Origin: DATLNM01 sp035536775
GTDB taxonomy: Bacteria; Actinomycetota; CADDZG01; WHSQ01
Assembly (NCBI GenBank): GCA_035536775.1
Contig: DATLNM010000052.1
Coordinates: forward strand, 1 to 64,000
Length of the DNA stretch: 64,000 nucleotides
Direction of reading: 5' to 3'
Of the stretch, positions 49,848-57,635 are shown piece by piece. Made by a program: the position numbers and the translations under genes. Each line of letters starts with the position of its first letter. Position 1 is the stretch's first letter. The notes below the pieces were generated by a model that saw only the letters and a program-made list of their open reading frames with translations, did no database searches and was not told the origin of the DNA.

Positions 49848-50993
49848 ATGACGATCGTGACCCCGCAGCAGGCGACGGACGAGCTATCGACGCGTCGGAT
49901 CGAAGCGGAGGAGATGATCCTCAATGTCGGCCCGCAGCATCCCGCGACGCACGGGGTCTTCCGCCTACTGGCGACGATCGACGGCGAGAAGCTCGTCGAT
50001 GCTGAGCCCGTTATCGGTTACATGCATCGCGGCTACGAGAAGCTGGTCGAGGCGCGCGACTACCGGCAGATCACCAACCTCGTGTCCCGCATGGACTGGC
50101 TCTCGGGGATCAACAACGAGCTTCCCCTAGCGCTCGTCACCGAGAAGCTGATGGAGGTCGAGGTTCCCCCTCGCGCCCAATACCTGCGCGTGATCCTGTG
50201 CGAGATGAACCGCATCCTGAATCACCTGATGTTCTTCGCCTCGTTCGGAGCAGAGCTCGGCGCGATCACGCCGACGTTCTACGCATTCCGCGAGCGCGAG
50301 GACATCCAGCTCGTCATGGAAGCAACGACCGGCGGCCGGATGCACTTCGGCTTCTTCCGTCCGGGCGGCCTGAAAGAAGATGTGCCGGCCGGGTTCTACA
50401 AGAACGCTCTCGCCGGTGTCCGGGAGGTCATCGCCCGCCTTCCCGATTACGAGACGCTGCTCATCGGTAACGAGATCTTCAAGCAGCGGACGATCGGTGT
50501 CGGTTACCTCGACAAGGAGGTCGCCTACAACTACGGGGTGTCGGGCCCGATCGCGCGCGGCTCGGATATCGACTTCGACGTCCGCAAGGACGAGCCGTAC
50601 CTCGTCTACGACCACTTCGACTTCGACGTTCATTCCGCACCGAATGGCGATTGCTTCGACCGCTTCTGGGTGCTTCTCCACGAGGTCGTCGAGTCGGCCA
50701 AGATCGTCGAGCAGGCGATCGAGGGCATCCCGTCGGGACCGATCCTCGGAAAGGTCCCGCGTGTCATCCAGATCCCTGCGGGTGAGGCTTACGTGCGAAC
50801 CGAGAACCCACTGGGCGAGCTCGGCATGTACCTCGTGTCCGACGGTGGCAACAAGCCGTACCGTCTGAAGATCCGTACGCCCTCGTACTCGAACGTCTCG
50901 GCGCTTCCGCACGTCCTGAAAGACACCTATGTGTCGGACATGATCGCGATCCTCGGGTCGTTCTTCTTCGTCCTCGGAGACATCGACAGATGA
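49848..50993 (+). CDS. nuoD: NADH-quinone oxidoreductase-like subunit D, 11-gene operon
   Basis: 381 residues from ATG 49848. Quinone-site motifs GPQHPATHGVFR and GYMHRGYEKL are present; HRGYEK is the form found in NDH-1 complexes of plastids and in other 11-subunit enzymes. The C-terminus FFFVLGDIDR is complete. It differs from the first NuoD across much of its length, so it is not a recent duplicate. Confidence 0.95.
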   Translation: MTIVTPQQATDELSTRRIEAEEMILNVGPQHPATHGVFRLLATIDGEKLVDAEPVIGYMHRGYEKLVEARDYRQITNLVSRMDWLSGINNELPLALVTEKLMEVEVPPRAQYLRVILCEMNRILNHLMFFASFGAELGAITPTFYAFREREDIQLVMEATTGGRMHFGFFRPGGLKEDVPAGFYKNALAGVREVIARLPDYETLLIGNEIFKQRTIGVGYLDKEVAYNYGVSGPIARGSDIDFDVRKDEPYLVYDHFDFDVHSAPNGDCFDRFWVLLHEVVESAKIVEQAIEGIPSGPILGKVPRVIQIPAGEAYVRTENPLGELGMYLVSDGGNKPYRLKIRTPSYSNVSALPHVLKDTYVSDMIAILGSFFFVLGDIDR

Positions 50994-51006
50994 AGCGATC
51001 GTCTAG

Positions 51007-52029
51007 ATGAACCTGCCCGAGATCACGCTGACCGCGTGGCAGATCCTCCTCGTCAAGGTGGGAATCATCTTGATGATCTTCCCGCTCGCGGGCATCGTGG
51101 GCGGGTACGCGGAGCACAAGATCATGGCGCACATCCAGCACCGTCTCGGCCCGATGTACCCCGGCGGGTTCCACGGCTGGGCGGCGACGATCGCCGACAC
51201 CGTCAAGTTCATCTACAAGGAGGACATCATTCCGGCCGCGGCCGATAAGCGTGTCTTCCGGATAGCGCCGGCCTTGATCCTTGCGCCGGTGATCATGACG
51301 TACCTCGTGATCCCGGTGGACCGGACATTGATCGTCGAAGACCTCGACGTCGGCATCTTCTATCTGCTTGCGGTGTCGTCGGTCTCGGTCATCGGCGTGC
51401 TGATGGCGGGATGGTCGAGCGCTAACAAATACGCGCTCATCGGAGGGCTGCGCGCTGCTGCTCAGCTGATCGCCTACGAACTGCCGATCGTGCTCGCGGC
51501 TGCGACCATCGCGATGCTCGCCGGCACGCTGTCCCTCGTTGGCATCGTGGAGTCTCAGGACTGGCCGTACATCCTGTGGCCGCCGGGCATCGGCCTGATC
51601 GCGTTCCTCGTGTTCCTCTCGGGAGCGGTCGCCGAGATGGCGCGACCGCCGTTCGACATGCCGGTCGCTGAGTCCGAGATCATCACCGGACCGTTCACGG
51701 AGTACTCGGGCATCCGTTTCATGCTGTGCTACCTCGGCGCCGAGATGGGCCACATCGTCGCATTCGCCGGCGTCGGCGCCACACTGTTCCTCGGCGGATA
51801 CCGGCCGATCGTTCCGTGGGGTCCGCTCGAGGCGATCCCCGGTCTCTTCTGGTTCCTCGGCAAGACGTTCTTCATGGTGTTCCTGTTCATGTGGATCCGG
51901 CCCACCTACCCGCGGTTGCGCGAAGACCAGCTGCAGAAGTTCGCGTGGAAGATCCTCATCCCGGTATCGCTCGCGCTGATCCTCGTCGCGGGCGCCTGGG
52001 TCCTCTACGCCCCCGAGGGGCTGAGGTAG
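51007..52029 (+). CDS. nuoH: NADH-quinone oxidoreductase-like subunit H, 11-gene operon
   Basis: 340 residues, eight helices. EHKIMAHIQHRLGPMYPGGFHGWAATIADTVKFIYKED (in parts, residues 37-74) and ARPPFDMPVAESEIITGPFTEYSGIRF are NuoH signatures. Compared with the first NuoH it lacks the extra C-terminal helix. The junction with nuoD2 contains GCGATCGTC (50995-51003). Confidence 0.94.
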   Translation: MNLPEITLTAWQILLVKVGIILMIFPLAGIVGGYAEHKIMAHIQHRLGPMYPGGFHGWAATIADTVKFIYKEDIIPAAADKRVFRIAPALILAPVIMTYLVIPVDRTLIVEDLDVGIFYLLAVSSVSVIGVLMAGWSSANKYALIGGLRAAAQLIAYELPIVLAAATIAMLAGTLSLVGIVESQDWPYILWPPGIGLIAFLVFLSGAVAEMARPPFDMPVAESEIITGPFTEYSGIRFMLCYLGAEMGHIVAFAGVGATLFLGGYRPIVPWGPLEAIPGLFWFLGKTFFMVFLFMWIRPTYPRLREDQLQKFAWKILIPVSLALILVAGAWVLYAPEGLR

Positions 52030-52031
52030 CC

Positions 52032-53228
52032 GTGGCGATCGACGAGGGCATGCGGACCGAGCAGGACCCCCGGCTCACCAAGGCGCGCCGGCCGGGCTTC
52101 GGGCTCGGGCTCCTCAAGGGGCTTGGAGTCACGATCCGCCACATGCTGAGCCACAACAAGGTCATCCAGTACCCCGACGTCAAGCAAGACCTCCCACCAC
52201 GCACGCGCGGTGTCATCGCGTTGAAAGAGGAGAACTGCACCGTCTGCATGCTGTGCGCGCGTGAATGCCCCGATTGGTGCATCTACATCGATTCGCACAA
52301 GGAAACGCTTCCGCCCAAGCGCGAAGGCGGCCGCGCCCGCAAGCGCAATGTTCTCGATCGTTTCGCCATCGACTACGCGTTGTGCATGTACTGCGGCATC
52401 TGCGTCGAGGTCTGTCCGTACGACGCGCTGTTCTGGAGCCGGGAGTTCGAGTACTCCGAGTACGACATCCGGCAGCTCACACACGAGAAGGAGCGGCTGT
52501 CCGACTGGATGGCGTCGGTGTTGCCGCCGCCGCCCCTCGAGGTCGGAGCAGAGGTCCCGGGTTCACCAACGGCCGCGCCCGCGGCCACAGTAGAAGCCAC
52601 GGCCGCCCGGCCCGCGACGACAACGTCGTCGGCGGCGGAGGCGCGTCCCGCTCAAGCCGCGGCGGCCCCCACGACGGGAACTGCCGCGACGGAGGCCGCT
52701 CGTCCGGCCGAGTCGGTCCCCCGCCCCACCGAAGAGAAGAAGGCGCCGACAGCGGCGCCCGCGGAGATGGCTCCCGAGACCCTCGCGACGGGTGAGCCCG
52801 CAGGCGGCGGGACCGCCTCCGACGCAACCGCGACGGCACCGGCGACCTCGCCCGAGGCTTCCGCTGTAAAGGCCAAGCCTGCACCTAAAGCCAAGGCTGC
52901 TCCCAAGGGCAAGAAGGGGAAGGCCGACTCGACTCCGGCCGCCGACGCGTCCGCGATCGAAGCCGACCCCGCGGAGGCGCCGAAGCCGACGGCCGAAGAG
53001 GTCGCTCAATACCAAGAGACGCCCGGTCCGAACGTCGAGGTTCCCCATGAGGAGCCCAAGCCGATCGCTCTCGTGCCGACCGAGGATCCCGAGGCGGTCT
53101 ATCGCGAGGTCCTCGAGGAACAGCTCGCAAAGGGTTCATCGCCTCAGGTCGCAGAGGCGCGCGCCAAGGTCGCGCGCGTCAAGGCGGAACGTGGCATAAA
53201 GCGTGGTCCGAGCGGCGGGGGATCCTGA
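52032..53228 (+). CDS. nuoI: NuoI-type 2x[4Fe-4S] subunit with about 200-residue Ala/Pro-rich C-terminal extension and terminal 36-residue module, 11-gene operon
   Basis: 398 residues from GTG 52032; ATG 52050 is an alternative. The N-terminal 160 residues are a normal NuoI: CTVCMLCARECPDWCIYID and CMYCGICVEVCP. Residues about 165-350 are an Ala/Pro/Thr/Lys-rich, low-complexity linker. Residues 353-388 are the shared module, ending RGIKRGPSGGGS. NuoI sits at the base of the peripheral arm, so the tail would reach into the cytoplasm. The extension more than doubles the family length. The next gene overlaps the stop, so the frame is real. Confidence 0.92.
   Translation: MAIDEGMRTEQDPRLTKARRPGFGLGLLKGLGVTIRHMLSHNKVIQYPDVKQDLPPRTRGVIALKEENCTVCMLCARECPDWCIYIDSHKETLPPKREGGRARKRNVLDRFAIDYALCMYCGICVEVCPYDALFWSREFEYSEYDIRQLTHEKERLSDWMASVLPPPPLEVGAEVPGSPTAAPAATVEATAARPATTTSSAAEARPAQAAAAPTTGTAATEAARPAESVPRPTEEKKAPTAAPAEMAPETLATGEPAGGGTASDATATAPATSPEASAVKAKPAPKAKAAPKGKKGKADSTPAADASAIEADPAEAPKPTAEEVAQYQETPGPNVEVPHEEPKPIALVPTEDPEAVYREVLEEQLAKGSSPQVAEARAKVARVKAERGIKRGPSGGGS
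53088..53195 (+). other. 36-residue module, copy 3 (C-terminus of NuoI of the 11-subunit complex)
   Basis: Residues 353-388 of NuoI2. It shares V8-L9, A14-K15-G16-S17-S18-P19, V21-A22, A24-R25-A26-K27, A29-R30-V31 and R35-G36 with the cytochrome b copy, 23 of 36 by eye. Here the module is at the C-terminus, whereas the other two copies are N-terminal. Confidence 0.75.
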
Positions 53229-53749
53229 TGGCAGAGACGTGGCAGGAGATCGTCTTCTGGATCATCGCGGTCGGTATGTCCGCATCTGCCCTTCGGATGG
53301 TGACAACCCGCAACGTCGTCCACGCCGCGCTCTACCTCGTGGGGACGCTGCTGGGCGCGGCTGCGCTGTACATCCTTCTCATGGCTCAGTTCATCGCGTG
53401 GGTGCAGGTCCTCGTCTACGTCGGGGCCGTGATCGTGCTGATGCTGTTCGGTCTCATGCTGACCCGAGCGCCCATCGGCGGGGGTGCCTACGACAACGAT
53501 CAGCGCCTCGTCGCCGCGTTGTGTGCGGGGGCCATGTTCGGGGTCACGAGCTGGATCCTCTATCGAGCGTTCGAGGGTCAGTCCATCTCGTTCACGACCG
53601 ACGGCGGGACGAGTCCCGAGGCAATCGGTACCGCCATCTTCACCTCGTTCGTCCTCCCCTTCGAAGCTGTCTCGATCCTGTTGCTCGCAGCACTCATCGG
53701 AGCCGTCGTTCTCGCACGGCGGGACGAACGGCCAGGGGGTGACCGCTGA
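53228..53749 (+). CDS. nuoJ: NADH-quinone oxidoreductase-like subunit J, 11-gene operon
   Basis: 173 residues, five helices. ALRMVTTRNVVHAALYLVGTLLGAAALY and FIAWVQVLVYVGAVIVLMLFGLML are NuoJ blocks. Its ATG overlaps the nuoI2 stop by one base and its stop overlaps nuoK2 by one base. Confidence 0.94.
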   Translation: MAETWQEIVFWIIAVGMSASALRMVTTRNVVHAALYLVGTLLGAAALYILLMAQFIAWVQVLVYVGAVIVLMLFGLMLTRAPIGGGAYDNDQRLVAALCAGAMFGVTSWILYRAFEGQSISFTTDGGTSPEAIGTAIFTSFVLPFEAVSILLLAALIGAVVLARRDERPGGDR

Positions 53750-54054
53750 TGCCGGTCTCCTATTTCTTGATCCTCGCGGCGCTGCTCTTCGCCATCGGCA
53801 TCTACGGGGTGCTGGCGCGTCAGAATGCAGTCCTCATCCTGTTGTCGGTCGAGCTCATGCTGAATGCGGTCAACATCAACCTGGTCGCGTTCTCGGCAAT
53901 GCTTGGTGAGCGGGGCATCGCGGGCCAGATCTTCGCCCTGTTCATCGTCGCGGTTGCAGCAGCCGAAGTCGGGGTGGGCCTGGCGATCGTCATCCTCATC
54001 TACAGGAACCGGCGGACATCGGATGTGGACGAGATGTCCCTGATGAAGTGGTGA
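53749..54054 (+). CDS. nuoK: NADH-quinone oxidoreductase-like subunit K, 11-gene operon
   Basis: 101 residues, three helices. Conserved Glu residues in SVELMLNAVNINLVAF and AAAEVGVGLAIVILI; C-terminus RRTSDVDEMSLMKW is standard. Same length as the NuoK of the first operon. Confidence 0.95.
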   Translation: MPVSYFLILAALLFAIGIYGVLARQNAVLILLSVELMLNAVNINLVAFSAMLGERGIAGQIFALFIVAVAAAEVGVGLAIVILIYRNRRTSDVDEMSLMKW

Positions 54055-54058
54055 GGCT

Positions 54059-56083
54059 GTGATCGACGGGTTGCTTCTAGCAGCAGAGACTGGAGGTCAC
54101 GCGGCCGCGACCGGCGACGGCTTCTTCACCGACTACATGTGGCTGGTCCCACTCCTTCCGTTCGTCTCGTTCCTCGTGATCTTCTTCTTCGGCAAGAAGA
54201 TGCCCGATCGCGGCAGCGGGGTCGGGATAGCGGCGATCGGTATCGCATTCGCCCTGTCGATGCTCGGCTTCATCGAGCTTGCGGCCGGTAACGCCTCGGT
54301 GCACAAGTCGTGGACGTGGTTCCGGCTTGGCAGCGGCTTCGAGCTCGAGCTCGGGATGAATTACGACTTCCTCTGCGGGATCATGTTCATCGTCGTCACG
54401 ACGATCTCACTCTTGGTACAGGTCTATTCCACCGGCTATATGCACGACGACAAGCGCTACACGTGGTTCTTCGCCGTGCTGTCGCTGTTCACGAGCTCGA
54501 TGCTCTTCCTCGTGATAGCGAACAACCTCCTCCAGTTGCTCGTCGGGTGGGAGGGCGTCGGAGTGTGCTCGTACTTCCTCATCGGGCACTACTGGGAGGA
54601 GAAAGAGAATTCTTCCGCTGCGATGAAGGCGTTCATCACGACCCGGATCGGTGACATCGGCATGATGTTCGGCATCTTCGTTCTCTTCATCGCGGGCCAC
54701 ACGTTCAACATCATCGACCTGAACCACGCGGCAGAAGAGGGGCATATCGCGGAGACGACCCTCACTATCGGTGCACTCCTACTGTTCTGCGGTGCGATAG
54801 GGAAGTCGGCACAGTTCCCTCTGCATGTATGGCTGCCCGACGCCATGGCCGGACCTACGCCCGTATCTGCGCTCATCCACGCTGCGACGATGGTCGTGGC
54901 CGGCGTCTACCTCGTGGCGAGGATGTTCCTCGTGTTCGAGCACGCGGGCATCGCGTTGGATGTCGTTGCGGTGATCGCCTCGATCACCATGTTGATCGCC
55001 GCGATCCTGGCGCTGGTGCAGGATGACATCAAGCGCGTGCTCGCGTATTCGACGATCTCTCAGCTCGCCTACATGATGGCCGCTCTCGGTGTCGGGGCTT
55101 ACACCGCAGGCGTCTTCCACCTCTTCACCCACGCGTTCTTCAAGGCGCTTCTTTTCCTCGGCTCGGGGTCACTGATCCATGCCGTGCACTCGAACAACAT
55201 GAGCGACATGGGTGGGTTGCGGAAGTTCATGCCCCATACCTTCAAGACGTTCATCATCGGATCGCTCGCCCTCGCGGGCATCTTCCCGCTCGCAGGGTTC
55301 TTCTCGAAGGACGAGATCATCGGCGGGGCCCTGCGAGTCGCGAGCCATGGCACGCGTATCAGCGCATGGATCGTGCTCGTGTCGGCCTTGCTGACCGCGT
55401 TCTTGACCGCGCTGTACATGACCCGTGCATGCGTGAAGACGTTCTGGGGTGAGTACCGCGGCCACGGACACCCGCACGAGAGCCCCGGCTCGATGGTCAC
55501 GCCGCTGTGGATCCTCGCGGTCGCCTCGATCACGGTCGGATTCCTGGGCATCCCGGTTATCGGGCCGTTCGCCGACTGGATCAACGTCCCGGGCGAGGCG
55601 CATCACAAATTCGACACCTTCTACAACATCATCCTGCCGGCCGGCTCGGTTGCGCTGGCCGCGTTTGCGATCGCCATCGGGTGGCAGATGTTCGGAAAGA
55701 ACCGGTGGCAGTACAACATCCTCGGCGGTCCGTTCGCCTGGTTGTACCGGTTCGTCGAGAACAAGTACTACCTCGACGAGATCTACATGCGGGGCATCGT
55801 CAAGCCCATTCAGTACGGGTTGTCTCGCGCTGCCTACTGGTTCAACCAGAAGGTGCTAGACGGCATCGTCGACGGGACCGCTGCCGCGACGCTGGCAACA
55901 TCCAAGGTCACCTACCGCGTTGTCGATCAACAGGTCGTCGATTTTGCCGTCAACGGCGCAGCCGGCCTTACCGGGTGGACCGGTGGTCTACTGCGCTACA
56001 TCCAGTCCGGAAATGTGCAGCGTTACGCCGCCGTGCTGTTTGCGGGGATCGCGCTGTTCATCGCTGTGTTCGCGCTGACGTAG
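54059..56083 (+). CDS. nuoL: NADH-quinone oxidoreductase-like subunit L, 11-gene operon
   Basis: 674 residues, GTG start 54059. GWEGVGVCSYFLIGHYW, GKSAQFPLHVWLPDAMAGPTPVSALIHAATMVVAG and AYSTISQLAYMMAALG identify NuoL. The lateral-helix region after residue 560 (VENKYYLDEIYMRGIVK) is present. The 20-residue N-terminal extension before the first helix is hydrophilic. Confidence 0.95.
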   Translation: MIDGLLLAAETGGHAAATGDGFFTDYMWLVPLLPFVSFLVIFFFGKKMPDRGSGVGIAAIGIAFALSMLGFIELAAGNASVHKSWTWFRLGSGFELELGMNYDFLCGIMFIVVTTISLLVQVYSTGYMHDDKRYTWFFAVLSLFTSSMLFLVIANNLLQLLVGWEGVGVCSYFLIGHYWEEKENSSAAMKAFITTRIGDIGMMFGIFVLFIAGHTFNIIDLNHAAEEGHIAETTLTIGALLLFCGAIGKSAQFPLHVWLPDAMAGPTPVSALIHAATMVVAGVYLVARMFLVFEHAGIALDVVAVIASITMLIAAILALVQDDIKRVLAYSTISQLAYMMAALGVGAYTAGVFHLFTHAFFKALLFLGSGSLIHAVHSNNMSDMGGLRKFMPHTFKTFIIGSLALAGIFPLAGFFSKDEIIGGALRVASHGTRISAWIVLVSALLTAFLTALYMTRACVKTFWGEYRGHGHPHESPGSMVTPLWILAVASITVGFLGIPVIGPFADWINVPGEAHHKFDTFYNIILPAGSVALAAFAIAIGWQMFGKNRWQYNILGGPFAWLYRFVENKYYLDEIYMRGIVKPIQYGLSRAAYWFNQKVLDGIVDGTAAATLATSKVTYRVVDQQVVDFAVNGAAGLTGWTGGLLRYIQSGNVQRYAAVLFAGIALFIAVFALT

Positions 56084-56101
56084 GAAAAGGAGCCCTCGAT
56101 T

Positions 56102-57625
56102 ATGGAATGGTTGGACGACTGGGGACTGAGCCTGACGGCGTTCCTGCCGATCCTCGGCTCGATCGTTCTTCTCGCCATGCCTGCCACCGAGGAGAAGGCC
56201 GTCAAGATCGTGGGCACGCTGTTCGCGGGCCTCGCTCTTATCGCCGCGCTTCTGGTGGCGGCCGACTTCGACTACGGAAACGCGGGGGCGATACAGCACG
56301 AGGTCAATTCGACGTGGATCCCGCAGATCAACGCCCGCTACCACGTAGGGATCGACGGGATGTCGCTGCCCCTCGTCGTCCTCTCCGCTCTGGTGTCGTT
56401 CCTGTGCATGATCTATCTCTGGTTCCACGTGCCGAGCCCGGGCAAGCCCAAGGCCTTGTTCGCCTTGGTTCTTCTCCTCGAGACGGGGATGACGGGCAGC
56501 TTCGTGGCCCTCGATCTCGTTCTGTTCTTCGTGTTCTGGGAGCTCGTCCTCGTCCCGATGTATTTCATGATCGGCGTCTGGGGCGGGCCGCGCCGCGAGT
56601 ACGCCTCGGTGAAGTTCTTCCTCTACACGCTGTTCGGCTCGATCTTCATGTTGTTGGGGTTCCTGGCGCTCTACTTCAAGACGGGCACCTTTGACATGAT
56701 CGAGCTTAAGGAGCTCGGGGCCGCGGGGATCGGGTCGGATCTCTTCCAGAATCTCGTGTTCCTCGGACTCTTCCTCGGGTTCGCGATCAAGGTCCCGATG
56801 TGGCCGTTCCACACCTGGCTCCCCGACGCGCATACGGAAGCTCCAACGGTCGGTTCGGTGCTACTTGCAGCCATCCTCCTGAAGATGGGGACCTACGGGT
56901 TCATCCGTATGTCACTGCCGTTCCTTCCGGACGCGGCCGTGAACTTCGCGCCCGCGATCGGGATCCTGTCTGTCATAGCGATCATCTACGGCGCGCTCTG
57001 TTGTTTCGCTCAGACGGACCTCAAGCGACTGATCGCGTTCTCCTCGGTCGGCCACATGGGCTTCGTGATGCTCGGCATCTCTACGCTCACGCCGGAGGGC
57101 ATCAACGGGGCGATCTTCGGGATGGTCGCCCATGGGTTGATCACAGGGATGCTCTTCTTCCTGGCGGGGTCGATCCACGAGCGCTACCACACGAGGGAGA
57201 TCTCCGAGCTCGGAGGGATGCTGCAACAGATGCCGCGCTTCGGGTCGGTGTTCACCTATGCGGCGATCGCGTCGCTCGGTCTGCCGGGACTGGCCGGCTT
57301 CTGGGGCGAGTTCCTCGCTCTCATGGGCTCATACCGCCCAGGGGCAGGTCTCAGCGAAGAGTTGTTCCGCGTCCTGATGGTCGGCGGAGGTATCGGAACG
57401 GTCCTGACCGCGGGTTATCTCCTGTGGACGATTCAGCGCGTCAACCTCGGAAAGCCCAAGGAGAAGTTCGCCGACGGTCACGGGCTGTTCGATGTGCGTC
57501 CACTCGAGTGGTACGCGTGGGTTCCGTTGCTCGTGCTGATCTTCGTCGCGGGTTTCTATCCGCGCGTGATGCTGGACGTCACCGACGGCGCGGTCCAGAA
57601 CCTCTTAGGCGCGTTCGGGATCTGA
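56102..57625 (+). CDS. nuoM: NADH-quinone oxidoreductase-like subunit M, 11-gene operon
   Basis: 507 residues. FWELVLVPMYFMIGVWGG, IKVPMWPFHTWLPDAHTEAPTVGSV and AFSSVGHMGFVMLGI are NuoM signatures. AAAAGGAG precedes the ATG. The C-terminus ends normally, without the odd tail seen in the first NuoM. Confidence 0.95.
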   Translation: MEWLDDWGLSLTAFLPILGSIVLLAMPATEEKAVKIVGTLFAGLALIAALLVAADFDYGNAGAIQHEVNSTWIPQINARYHVGIDGMSLPLVVLSALVSFLCMIYLWFHVPSPGKPKALFALVLLLETGMTGSFVALDLVLFFVFWELVLVPMYFMIGVWGGPRREYASVKFFLYTLFGSIFMLLGFLALYFKTGTFDMIELKELGAAGIGSDLFQNLVFLGLFLGFAIKVPMWPFHTWLPDAHTEAPTVGSVLLAAILLKMGTYGFIRMSLPFLPDAAVNFAPAIGILSVIAIIYGALCCFAQTDLKRLIAFSSVGHMGFVMLGISTLTPEGINGAIFGMVAHGLITGMLFFLAGSIHERYHTREISELGGMLQQMPRFGSVFTYAAIASLGLPGLAGFWGEFLALMGSYRPGAGLSEELFRVLMVGGGIGTVLTAGYLLWTIQRVNLGKPKEKFADGHGLFDVRPLEWYAWVPLLVLIFVAGFYPRVMLDVTDGAVQNLLGAFGI

Positions 57626-57635
57626 TGGGTCGCTA

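Noticed and set aside
34380..50993. The two nuoD genes as a recent tandem duplication
   Set aside because: Quinone-site motifs, N-termini and lengths differ too much, and the two operons have different gene content.
55507..56694. 395-codon plus-strand frame across the nuoL2-nuoM2 junction
   Set aside because: Shadow of two coupled genes in another frame, with Arg-rich translation.
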